Below, one piece after another: positions 18,764-26,768 of a stretch of DNA of 64,000 nt. This DNA is from Sphingomonas sp. PP-CC-1A-547 (GTDB lineage: Bacteria; Pseudomonadota; Alphaproteobacteria; Sphingomonadales; Sphingomonadaceae), in contig NZ_RAPZ01000011.1 of assembly GCF_003610375.1 (NCBI RefSeq), forward strand, positions 744,001 through 808,000, given 5' to 3'. Made by a program: the position numbers and the translations under genes. Position 1 is the first letter of the stretch; each line of letters starts with the position of its first letter. Below the pieces are notes generated by a model, which did not search any database, had not been told where the DNA came from, and saw nothing but the letters and a program-made list of their open reading frames with translations.

Positions 18764-20332
18764 TCAACTGCCTGGTTGGATGTACGGAACGCGCGCGAAC
18801 AGCTCGCGCTGCCAGCGACGCGGATCGGCCTCGAGATGTGAATTCGCATCGAAGATCATCGTCGCGCGCGTGGTCAGGTCATAGCGCGGCCAAAGCGGAA
18901 CGCCTGCGTGGTGCGGATCGCCGGTACGCGCGAACGCGACGAAACTGTCCTGCATCGCTTTGGATACGGAATGGGCATCCGCGCCGATACCAGTCTGGGA
19001 TCCTGCAGCATCCAGAGTGCCGAACACCAACGGGATATCCATCGTGTGGAAGGCACCGCGACGCGGATCCGTGCGCGACGCGAAGTCGACCTGGTACACC
19101 CAGGCGGGTGAATCGCTCGTTGCACGTGCTTCGGCCTCGATCACCTGCCCGCGCCAGCTTCTTCCTGCGGTGGTGGCGTCGTAGAACACATCGAGCGGCG
19201 ACCACGCTGGGTATCGCGCGCGGTATGCAGCGACGACCCATTCGGGCAGTATGTCGATCTTGAGTTCCGGCGCCATGCGGGCCGCCAGATTGGCCCAGTC
19301 GAGACCACTCACCTTAGCAGAATCCGGACCTATAAACCCGCGCGTTTCGTCATGCGTGTTACCCAGCATTATTTGGATACCGTTGCCCAACGGGTTGGCA
19401 TCGGGCCAGAACGGATGTCGCGTCAACCAGGTCATGTCGAGTACCGGCCCGAAATACACGCCGCCTCCCATCACCGGATCGGTCGCGTCGAGCGCCTCGA
19501 CGAGCTTTGCAGCGGGGAGCGTCAACAGCGGCGACAGATTGGTCTCCGTCACGCCGAGCTTTGCGAGATACGCTCGCGTCCGCGCTGTCGCGTTCAGCGG
19601 GCCGGATACCGTCACCTGCTGGCCGCTCATCGTTGCAGCCCGGTGAAACAGCCTGGCCGCGGCCGGCATCCCCATCATCGTCGCGATCTTCGCACCGCCG
19701 CCCGATTGTCCGAATACCATGACGCGTGACGGATCACCGCCGAACGCCGCGATGTTGTCACGTACCCATTTGAGCGCGAGGATCAAGTCGAGCTGTCCCG
19801 CATTGCCGCTGTCCGGAAACCTTGGATCGAGCCGCGCGAGGTAGAGATAGCCGAACGCGTTGAGCCGGTGGTTGATCGTCACCACGACACAGTCGCCGCG
19901 TGCCGCCAGCGCCTGCCCATCGTTCAACGGATCGGTGACGCTGCCGTTCGAATAGGCGCCCCCGTGAATATAGACCATGACCGGCTTGTTGGTGCGGGCG
20001 TCGGCTTCGGCGGTCCAGACGTTGAGGAACAGGCAGTCCTCCGACTGCGGGCCGTAAGGTCCCGATTGCGGGGATACCGGTCCGAACTCCTGCGCGGGCC
20101 GGTGCTGTCCCGGCATCGCCACTGGTAGCGGCGCCTGGAACCGCTCGGCACGACCGTAGCGTATTCCCCTGAATGCGCTGACCTGCCCTTCCGACGTGCC
20201 CACGAAATTGCCTGATGGCGTTCGAACCTTGGGGGCCGTACTCGCCCTCGCGCGGCTCGCGCGGTTCGCGAGGATCAGTGCGGCCCCGGCGCCTATCGTC
20301 GCCCTGCGCGTCCAGCCATCAGCGCCGGACAT
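18764..20332 (-). CDS. Type-B carboxylesterase, probably Tat-exported
   Basis: An alpha/beta hydrolase of 522 residues that should cleave carboxylic esters. The N-terminus TRRATIGAGAALILA resembles a twin-arginine export signal. The oxyanion-hole HGG is at 123-125, SEDCLFLNVW at about 97-106 is the type-B signature and the nucleophile elbow GQSGGG gives Ser210. The first 14 bases overlap the end of kdgK, so it is co-transcribed with the uronate genes. That placement suggests removal of acetyl, feruloyl or methyl groups from the glycan or its oligosaccharides. The role is inferred from context; the fold is certain. Confidence 0.88.
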   Translation of the reverse strand: MSGADGWTRRATIGAGAALILANRASRARASTAPKVRTPSGNFVGTSEGQVSAFRGIRYGRAERFQAPLPVAMPGQHRPAQEFGPVSPQSGPYGPQSEDCLFLNVWTAEADARTNKPVMVYIHGGAYSNGSVTDPLNDGQALAARGDCVVVTINHRLNAFGYLYLARLDPRFPDSGNAGQLDLILALKWVRDNIAAFGGDPSRVMVFGQSGGGAKIATMMGMPAAARLFHRAATMSGQQVTVSGPLNATARTRAYLAKLGVTETNLSPLLTLPAAKLVEALDATDPVMGGGVYFGPVLDMTWLTRHPFWPDANPLGNGIQIMLGNTHDETRGFIGPDSAKVSGLDWANLAARMAPELKIDILPEWVVAAYRARYPAWSPLDVFYDATTAGRSWRGQVIEAEARATSDSPAWVYQVDFASRTDPRRGAFHTMDIPLVFGTLDAAGSQTGIGADAHSVSKAMQDSFVAFARTGDPHHAGVPLWPRYDLTTRATMIFDANSHLEADPRRWQRELFARVPYIQPGS

Positions 20333-21326
20333 CGAGGCCGCCGGCCAGATATGCGTCGATATCCGCCTGACGGAACAGGCTCGCGTCCCCGGGCAACGAG
20401 TGTTTCAGCGCAGCGAGCGCCAAGCCGATACGCGCGGTTTCGGCGATGTCCTTGCCGGATCGCAGTCCGTGCAGGACGCCCGCTGCGAACGCGTCGCCGC
20501 CACCGATTCGATCGACAATACCGGCTAGCACGACCTCGTCGGTCTGGGCGTAGGCGTCGCGCGTGTCGATCCGCGCGGAAAGGCGGTGGAGATCGACATG
20601 TTCGACATGGCGCGCGGTCGACGCGATCGTCTGCAAGCGGGGAAACGCGGCGAACGCGGCCTCCGTCGCTTCGCGTCGGCGATCCTCGGCCTCGCCGGAG
20701 AAGTCGCGATCGAGCAGCAGGGCGATATCGCGGTGATTGCCGAACATCAGGTCGGCATGCTCGACGAGTTGTGTCAGGATCTCGCGCGGGTTAGAGTCCC
20801 ATCGTTCCCAAAGCTTCCCGCGCCAATTGCCGTCGAACGAGACCGCAATCCCGCGTTCCGTTGCCGCTCGGACGGCTGCCAGCGCCGCTTCAGCCGGGAC
20901 CGGGCCGAGCGCCGGCGTGATGCCGGACAGATGCAGCCGATCGACGCCGCCGAGCAGCGAGGTCCAGTCCCAGGTTTCAGTAGGTGCCTCCGCGAACGAC
21001 GACCAGGCCCGGTCGTAAATGACTTCGGTAGCGCGAAGACCTGCACCGGACGTCACGAAATACAGCCCCATCCGGTCGCCGCCGAGTGTGATCGTCGACG
21101 TGTCGACACCATGCCCGCGCAGCGTCGTGATTGCCGTGCGGCCGAGATCATTGTCGGGGACCATCGTCGCCATCCCGACGTCGTGGCCGAGCCGTGCAAG
21201 CTGCGTCACGACGTTCGCCTCGGCGCCTGCGACCCAGACGTCGAGTTTAGGCGTCTGCAACAGCAACTCGCGACCTGGCGGGGAAAGCCGCAACATGATC
21301 TCGCCGAACGCCAGGAATTTAGTCAT
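20319..21326 (-). CDS. kdgK: 2-dehydro-3-deoxygluconokinase (KDG kinase)
   Basis: Phosphorylates 2-keto-3-deoxygluconate to KDPG, the entry to the Entner-Doudoroff aldolase step. It is a PfkB/ribokinase-fold protein of 335 residues: N-terminal FGEIMLRLSPPGRE, the VAGAEANVVTQLARLG substrate segment, and the catalytic GGGDAFAAG near residue 278. It lies 145 bp downstream of kduD and overlaps the carboxylesterase gene. The neighbours kduI and kduD make its substrate, which supports KDG kinase over other sugar kinases. Confidence 0.9.
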   Translation of the reverse strand: MTKFLAFGEIMLRLSPPGRELLLQTPKLDVWVAGAEANVVTQLARLGHDVGMATMVPDNDLGRTAITTLRGHGVDTSTITLGGDRMGLYFVTSGAGLRATEVIYDRAWSSFAEAPTETWDWTSLLGGVDRLHLSGITPALGPVPAEAALAAVRAATERGIAVSFDGNWRGKLWERWDSNPREILTQLVEHADLMFGNHRDIALLLDRDFSGEAEDRRREATEAAFAAFPRLQTIASTARHVEHVDLHRLSARIDTRDAYAQTDEVVLAGIVDRIGGGDAFAAGVLHGLRSGKDIAETARIGLALAALKHSLPGDASLFRQADIDAYLAGGLDVRR

Positions 21327-21471
21327 ATCACCCCTTCATCGAATCCTCCCAGTGCGTGGAGGAGGGCCACTGCTTGGTCGTGGTGGAGCGGGCGTGGCAC
21401 GACGGATACGCTAACGGAAGCCCCTTCCCATCAGCTTGAGACAGGCCCTTACCCCCGTGTTGGGACGAACG

Positions 21472-22242
21472 TCACCGAGCGAGCCAGCCGCCATCGACGG
21501 CAAGGATGTGGCCTTGCACGTATTTGGCTGCCGCCGACGACAGGAACACCGCCGCACCGCCGAGATCGCTCGCGTCACCCCATTTGCCTGCCGGGATGCG
21601 GTCGAGGATCGAGCGGTTGCGGGTCTCGTCCGCCTGTAGCGCGGCGGTGTTGTTCGTCGCGATGTATCCCGGTGCGATCGCGTTGACGTTGATGCCCTTG
21701 GCCGCCCATTCGTTCGCGAGCAGCTTCGTAAGGCCGCCTATCCCCGACTTGGACGCAGTGTAGCTCGGCACGCGGATACCGCCCTGGAACGTCAGCATCG
21801 AGGCGATGTTGACGATCTTGCCGCCACCGTTCACGATCATGTGGCGACCGGCAGCTTGGCACAGGAAGAACACCGACTTGAGGTTGGTGTCGATCACCGC
21901 ATCCCAGTCCGCTTCGCTGAAGTCGACCGCGTCGGCACGGCGGATTATGCCGGCGTTGTTGATCAGGATGTCGAGACCGCCGAGCTTGGCAACGGTCTCG
22001 TCAATGACGCGCTGGACCGGTTCGATGGTCGACAGGTCCGCCGAGACGATCTCCGCTTTCCGCCCGAGCGCACGAATCTGCGCGACGGTATCTTCGGCAG
22101 GCGTGCGACCGACACAGGCGACGTCCGCGCCAGCGGCGGCGAGCGCGACGGCGATCGCCTGGCCGATGCCGGTGTTGGCGCCGGTGACGATCGCGACCTT
22201 GCCGGTTAGGTCGAAGGGGCCAGATACGGAAGGAGTGGTCAT
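21472..22242 (-). CDS. kduD: 2-deoxy-D-gluconate 3-dehydrogenase / DKII reductase
   Basis: Short-chain dehydrogenase of 256 residues. In the KduI-KduD route it reduces 3-deoxy-D-glycero-2,5-hexodiulosonate to 2-keto-3-deoxygluconate with NAD(P)H. The cofactor loop TGANTGIGQAI is at residues 20-30, NNAG follows, and the catalytic Tyr/Lys lie near 160/164 in SYTASKSG. The frame runs back to 22350 through a palindromic repeat that is not protein-like; ATG 22242 has a GGGAGGAG ribosome site. It follows kduI and precedes kdgK. Confidence 0.9.
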   Translation of the reverse strand: MTTPSVSGPFDLTGKVAIVTGANTGIGQAIAVALAAAGADVACVGRTPAEDTVAQIRALGRKAEIVSADLSTIEPVQRVIDETVAKLGGLDILINNAGIIRRADAVDFSEADWDAVIDTNLKSVFFLCQAAGRHMIVNGGGKIVNIASMLTFQGGIRVPSYTASKSGIGGLTKLLANEWAAKGINVNAIAPGYIATNNTAALQADETRNRSILDRIPAGKWGDASDLGGAAVFLSSAAAKYVQGHILAVDGGWLAR

Positions 22243-22253
22243 GCTGGTCTCCT

Positions 22254-22360
22254 CCCCTCCCGCATGCGGGAGGGGCCGGGGGTGGGCTCGCGCTTTCCTC
22301 AAGCGGATCGTTGGTGGTGAGCGGGCGCCCACCCCCTGCCCCTCCCGCATGCGGGAGGGG
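22254..22360. repeat. REPIN-like element: two inverted copies of a palindrome
   Basis: Two copies (22254-22275 and 22339-22360) of a perfect 22-base palindrome whose half is CCCCTCCCGCA. They are flanked inward by GGGGGTGGGC and GCCCACCCCC, so the whole 107 bp is an imperfect inverted repeat. It sits between kduI and kduD, where it may affect processing of the operon mRNA. It resembles paired REP sequences (REPIN) mobilised by RAYT transposases. Confidence 0.7.
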
Positions 22361-22371
22361 GAAAGGCAGGC

Positions 22372-23214
22372 TTACGCCAGCTGGCAGATATCCAGGACGT
22401 TCATGTCTGTATAATCCTGGTTCTCGCCCGCCATCGCCCAGATGAACGCATAAGCCTTGGTGCCCGAACCCATGTGAATCGACCAGGGCGGGCTGATGAC
22501 CGCTTCCTCGTTCGCCATGACGATGTGGCGGGTCGCTTCGCCCCCACCCATGTAGTGGAACACGCGGTCCTTCTCGAGATCGTCGAGCTCGAAGTAGAAA
22601 TAGATCTCGCTGCGACGCTCATGGATGTGCGGCGGCATTGTGTTCCAGACCGAACCGGGCTTCAACACCGTCAGCCCCATGACCAGCTGCGCGCTGTCGC
22701 AGATGCCGGGGATGACCATCTGGTAGATCGTCCGCTCGTTCGAGTCCTCGAGGCTGCCGCGCTCCAGCGTCGTTGCACCACCGACCGAGATCACGCGCGT
22801 CGTGAACGCCTTGTGCGCGGGGCACGACGCCAGATAGAAACGCGCGCCGTCGCCAGAGAACTGCACGTCCTTGGCGCCCATCGTCACGTACAGGCAATCC
22901 TTGTTGCCGAGCGTGAACGTCTCGCCGTCGACCGTGACGGTGCCGCTGACCTTGCCGACGTTGACGACCGCAAGCTCGCGACGCTCCAGGAATGGGTGGC
23001 CTGCCGCCGATGCCGGCTCGGCCTGATCGGGCAGCTTCAGCGATCCGCTGGCGACAGCGACGCCGCCGATCACGAAGCGCTCGGCATGCGTGTAGTTGAG
23101 CACGCACTCACCGTCGCGGAACAGGTCCTGGATCAGATAGCGGTCGCGCAGTTCGTCGTTGGAGACGCACTCCATCATGTCGGGGTGCGTGGCGTAATAG
23201 GTGCGGTCGTACAT
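22372..23214 (-). CDS. kduI: 5-dehydro-4-deoxy-D-glucuronate isomerase
   Basis: Isomerises 4-deoxy-L-threo-5-hexosulose uronate, the open form of the unsaturated uronate released by polysaccharide lyases, into 3-deoxy-D-glycero-2,5-hexodiulosonate. It has 280 residues, the usual length of the cupin-fold KduI family. The zinc ligands fall at His196, His198, Glu203 (PHIHERRSE) and His247, matching E. coli KduI almost position for position. A GGAG ribosome site precedes ATG 23214. The gene is 12 bp after uxaC and before kduD. Its presence implies that the glycan is attacked by a lyase or that the enzyme serves its known secondary uronate-isomerase role. Confidence 0.94.
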   Translation of the reverse strand: MYDRTYYATHPDMMECVSNDELRDRYLIQDLFRDGECVLNYTHAERFVIGGVAVASGSLKLPDQAEPASAAGHPFLERRELAVVNVGKVSGTVTVDGETFTLGNKDCLYVTMGAKDVQFSGDGARFYLASCPAHKAFTTRVISVGGATTLERGSLEDSNERTIYQMVIPGICDSAQLVMGLTVLKPGSVWNTMPPHIHERRSEIYFYFELDDLEKDRVFHYMGGGEATRHIVMANEEAVISPPWSIHMGSGTKAYAFIWAMAGENQDYTDMNVLDICQLA

Positions 23215-23226
23215 GGTGAGCTCCGG

Positions 23227-24669
23227 TCAGGCCGCCTGCGCAGCGTAATGGGGTTCGTCGATACGGTAGGCGCGGCGAACGAGGCCGCTCGTCAATTCGT
23301 GCGCGAGCTCGACGGCTTCCCAGTCGGCAAGACGGTGTTCCGCCACCAACCGCGCCAGGAACCCGCAGTCGATCCGCCGTGCGACATCGTGTCGCGCCGG
23401 GATCGATAGGAACGCGCGCGTATCGTCGTTGAAGCCGACGGTGTTGTAGAAACCCGCGGTCTCGGTCGTCATCTCGCGGAACCGCCGCATTCCCTCGGGA
23501 CTGTCGTGGAACCACCAGGACGGCCCCAGCTGCAGGCACGGATAATGCCCGGCGAGCGGCGCCAATTCGCGCGCGTAGGAACTCTCGTCGAGCGTGAAGA
23601 GAATGATCGACAGCCTCGTGCTGGTCCCGAACCGGTCGAGCAACGGCTTCAGCGCGTGCACGTAATCGGTCCGCGTCGGGATATCCGCCCCCTTGTCGCG
23701 GCCATGGCTCGCGATCAGCCCGGCATTATGGTTGCGCGACGAGCCGGGATGGATCTGCATCACCATGCCATCCTCGACCGACATCGCCGCCATCTCGGTG
23801 AGCATCTGCGCGCGGAAGAGTTCGGCGTCGGCCGGCGTCCAGTCCCCGCGCGTCACCCTGGCGAACAGCGCCTCGGCCTCGACGCTGGAAAGATTGGCGG
23901 TCGCCGCGGTCGGATGCCCATGGTCGGTCGCGGTCGCCCCCGCCGCGCGGAAGTCGGCGCGGCGCTTGCGATGCGCGGCGAGATAGCCCTTCCAGTCATA
24001 CACATCCTCGCCGCTCAGTTCGGCAAAACGCGCCATCGCCGGCTTGAACGCCTCATGCTCCACGTCGATCACGCCATCCGGCCGATAAGTGGTGACCACC
24101 CGCCCGCTCCATCCCGACTGGCGGATGCGGCGATGCGCGGCGAGATCGTCATGCGCACCTTCGGTCGTCGCGAGGAACTCGATTCCGAACCGGTCGAACA
24201 ATGCCCGAGGCCGAAACGCTTCGGACGCCAGCTTCTCGCCGATGAGGTCGAAATACCGGTCCGCGGTCGACGCTTCCAGCGCAACGTCAATCCCGAACAC
24301 GTCGGCGAACACATGATCAAGCCACAGCCGCGAGGGCGTGCCACGGAATAACGCATAATGCTCGGCGAACAGCTTCCATGCCGCACGCGGATTGGTCGCG
24401 GGCGTGCCGCTCAGCCGCGGGATCGCCAGCGCATCGAGGTCGACGCCTTGGCTGTGGAGCATGCGGTAGAGATAATGATCGGGCGCGAGCAGCAGCGAAG
24501 TCGCGTCGGTCCAGTTGGCGTTGTCCGCGAACCAGGTCGGATCGGTATGCCCATGCGGGCTGACGATCGGCAACGCCGCCACCTCGGCATACAACGCCCG
24601 CGCGATCGCACGCGTCGCCGGTTCCGCCGGGAAAAGGCGGTCCGGATGCAGTTCAAGAGCCCTTGCCAT
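23227..24669 (-). CDS. uxaC: Glucuronate/galacturonate isomerase
   Basis: Converts D-glucuronate to D-fructuronate and D-galacturonate to D-tagaturonate. It is a 480-residue amidohydrolase-fold protein; the metal motif SPHGHTDP has H39 and H41, and the ISARH-type C-terminal arginine region (FLSIPARHDVARR) is present. The frame opens at 24738, but ATG 24669 has an AAGGAGG ribosome site and aligns with the family N-terminus. It heads the uxaC-kduI-kduD-kdgK-esterase operon, and an operator-like site lies 43 bases upstream. The partner oxidoreductase and dehydratase genes (uxaB/uxuB, uxaA/uxuA) are not in this window. Confidence 0.93.
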   Translation of the reverse strand: MARALELHPDRLFPAEPATRAIARALYAEVAALPIVSPHGHTDPTWFADNANWTDATSLLLAPDHYLYRMLHSQGVDLDALAIPRLSGTPATNPRAAWKLFAEHYALFRGTPSRLWLDHVFADVFGIDVALEASTADRYFDLIGEKLASEAFRPRALFDRFGIEFLATTEGAHDDLAAHRRIRQSGWSGRVVTTYRPDGVIDVEHEAFKPAMARFAELSGEDVYDWKGYLAAHRKRRADFRAAGATATDHGHPTAATANLSSVEAEALFARVTRGDWTPADAELFRAQMLTEMAAMSVEDGMVMQIHPGSSRNHNAGLIASHGRDKGADIPTRTDYVHALKPLLDRFGTSTRLSIILFTLDESSYARELAPLAGHYPCLQLGPSWWFHDSPEGMRRFREMTTETAGFYNTVGFNDDTRAFLSIPARHDVARRIDCGFLARLVAEHRLADWEAVELAHELTSGLVRRAYRIDEPHYAAQAA

Positions 24670-24711
24670 CGTCCATCCTCCTTGCCGCTTAGCGCGATCC
24701 TCGGCCGATTT

Positions 24712-24725
24712 GGTAACCGGTGTCA
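24712..24725 (-). promoter_or_regulatory. Operator-like site C, uxaC operon promoter
   Basis: Reads TGACACCGGTTACC on the minus strand, between the LacI-type regulator stop (24758) and the uxaC start (24669). It is identical over 14 bases to site B near the TonB receptor, so it probably marks the uxaC operon promoter as a target of the adjacent regulator. Confidence 0.68.
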
Positions 24726-24757
24726 GAGCCATGTGCAACCGCCATTCGACTATCGTC

Positions 24758-25795
24758 TCAAGCCTCGACGTCAGCGGGTGGCGAAACTGATGCTCGCCGG
24801 ATCAGCGTCGAGAGGAACAGCGAGGGTTCCTCGACCAGGTCGCTGCCATCGTCGGCGCCGGCGATCAACTTCAGCGCAGCGGAGCGTGCCATTGACGCGA
24901 TCGGCCAGCGCACCGTCGTCAGCGGTGGCCAGACATGCGCGGCGATCGGCGTGTCGTCGAACCCGATGATCGACAGGTCGCGAGGGATTTCCAGGCCACG
25001 TTGCCGCGCCGCGTGGATGATCCCCGCTGCCATTTCATCGTTCGACGAGAAGATCGCGGTGGGTCGCGGCATGACGTCGAGCAACCGCTCCGCCGCCACC
25101 AGTCCCGACTCGAACGTGTAGTTACCGTCCGCGATCATGCTGCGAGGCAGGGCGATCCCGGCCGCAGCTAGCGCGTCCTCGAATCCCAAGCGTCGCTCAC
25201 GGGCCGACCGGAATCCGTGCGGCCCGGCGACTAGGCCTATCCGCCTATGCCCCTGCTCGATCAGATACTCGGTCGCTGTCCGCACCGCCTCACGGTCGTT
25301 CGACGCGACCATGTGGTCGGTATCGTCGATCACCGCAGAGCCCATGCGGACGTAACGACAGCCGATCGAGTCGCAGAGTTTCGCAACGGAATCATTCTCG
25401 CTGACAGGTGGCATCAACAACACCCCGAACAGGCGCTGCCGTTCGAGAAAGTGGCGGAGATCGTCGAGCATCGTCGCCGACCCGCGATCGAGCGGGCGTA
25501 CGACCATCTCGAATTCGGTCCCGTGCAACGCCTCCAGCATGCCCTGCTGCACGTTGAGCACGGTCTGCGCATTAGGGTTGTCGTGAACCAGGCCGATCAG
25601 GAAGTTCCGCCGCAGCGCCAGCGCCCGCGCCTGCGGATTGGGAATATAGCCGAGCTCGGCGATGACATCCTCGACTCGCTTGCGCGTATCGTCGTTGAGG
25701 AGCGGCGAGCGGTTGATGACGCGGCTCACGGTTTTCTTGGACACGGCCGCGATCCGCGCCACGTCGTTGATCGTTGGCTGACCGGTTTTCTGCAT
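24758..25795 (-). CDS. LacI-family transcriptional regulator of the uronate locus
   Basis: A 345-residue repressor-type protein. The helix-turn-helix at residues 8-28 (TINDVARIAAVSKKTVSRV) and hinge helix (QARALALRR) are followed by a periplasmic-binding-protein-like effector domain. It lies between the uxaC operon and the divergent FAH/MFS genes, with operator-like sites on both sides, so autoregulation and control of all flanking units are expected. The inducer is probably a pathway intermediate such as KDG or a uronate; this is inference. It is not the IclR-type KdgR of enterobacteria. Confidence 0.92.
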   Translation of the reverse strand: MQKTGQPTINDVARIAAVSKKTVSRVINRSPLLNDDTRKRVEDVIAELGYIPNPQARALALRRNFLIGLVHDNPNAQTVLNVQQGMLEALHGTEFEMVVRPLDRGSATMLDDLRHFLERQRLFGVLLMPPVSENDSVAKLCDSIGCRYVRMGSAVIDDTDHMVASNDREAVRTATEYLIEQGHRRIGLVAGPHGFRSARERRLGFEDALAAAGIALPRSMIADGNYTFESGLVAAERLLDVMPRPTAIFSSNDEMAAGIIHAARQRGLEIPRDLSIIGFDDTPIAAHVWPPLTTVRWPIASMARSAALKLIAGADDGSDLVEEPSLFLSTLIRRASVSPPADVEA

Positions 25796-25884
25796 TGCGT
25801 GGGCATAGCTCGGTGATCGCGAGCCGACTAGTCACGCCCCACATTGAACGTCGATGATACAAGGACCCGCCAATGCGCTTGTCA

Positions 25885-25898
25885 ATGACACCGGTTTC
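25885..25898 (+). promoter_or_regulatory. Operator-like site D, divergent regulator/FAH promoter
   Basis: TGACACCGGTTTCC between the regulator start (25795, minus) and the FAH gene start (25950, plus). It shares 13 of 14 bases with sites B and C and is placed to control both divergent units. Confidence 0.66.
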
Positions 25899-25949
25899 CC
25901 ATACGTTCCGAGAAACGCAGATCACTGCGAATACATAGGAGGGTTCTTG

Positions 25950-26744
25950 GTGGTACAGCCGGACACGACCGAGAATATCAGCCGCATCGCCCGGACGTTC
26001 GTCGAGGCACGCCGCGTCGGGACTTCCCTTGCGGAATTCCCGGGAAATGTTCCGACGACACTTGCCGAGGGGTACGCGGTACAGGACGAGGCGTTGCGCC
26101 TTGCCGAAGGTTTCATCGCCGGATGGAAAGTCGGCCGGATCAATCCGCCGCTCGACGGCGTCGACCGTCTGACCGGGCCGATCTTCGCGGACGAAGTCGC
26201 GTCGGCTGGGGTGGAACCGGTCGCGATGCCGGTGTTTGCTCAAGGTTTTGCTGCCGCCGAAGCCGAATTCCTGTTGCGGATCGGTACGGCCCCCGATCCC
26301 GCAAAGCTGCGCTATACGGTGGACGAGGCACGCGCGATGATCGACGCGGTGCATGTCGGTATCGAGATTGCCAGTTCGCCCTTCCCGGGCATCAACGCAC
26401 TTGGTCCAACTGTCACGGTGTCCGATTTCGGCAACAATAATGGGCTAGTCGTGGGCACGGATGCGGAAGGATGGCGCGAGGGTGACATCAATGACTGGCC
26501 CGTCGAACTGTGGATCAACGATGCCTTGATCGGGGCCGCGACGAGTGCAACGATGCTCGACGGCCCGTTCGGTGCGGTGCGCTATCTGCTTGAGCATATG
26601 GCCGCGCGCGGCATCGCATTGTCGCCGGGACAATGGGTTTCGACGGGCGCGGTCACCGGCGTCCATCCTGTCGCGATCGACGACCGTGTCGAGGCGCGTT
26701 TTGACGGACGGTTCGCCGTCCACTGCACCATCAAGGCCCGCTAG
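25950..26744 (+). CDS. 2-keto-4-pentenoate hydratase/FAH-family enzyme
   Basis: A 264-residue protein of the MhpD-like branch of the fumarylacetoacetate hydrolase superfamily. These enzymes hydrate, decarboxylate or hydrolyse 2-keto acids with a divalent metal. Seen: GWKVGRINPP near the N-terminus, AEAEFLLRIG (Glu-x-Glu metal motif) and the end STGAVTGVHPV typical of the family. Start: GTG 25950, six bases after AGGAGGG; a TTG at 25947 is also possible and upstream codons are not protein-like. It is the first gene of the plus-strand transporter operon behind operator D. Its place in uronate breakdown is not a classical step, so the substrate is open. Confidence 0.82.
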   Translation: MVQPDTTENISRIARTFVEARRVGTSLAEFPGNVPTTLAEGYAVQDEALRLAEGFIAGWKVGRINPPLDGVDRLTGPIFADEVASAGVEPVAMPVFAQGFAAAEAEFLLRIGTAPDPAKLRYTVDEARAMIDAVHVGIEIASSPFPGINALGPTVTVSDFGNNNGLVVGTDAEGWREGDINDWPVELWINDALIGAATSATMLDGPFGAVRYLLEHMAARGIALSPGQWVSTGAVTGVHPVAIDDRVEARFDGRFAVHCTIKAR

Positions 26745-26768
26745 AGGCTTCGTTTAGGAGAGAGGCCA

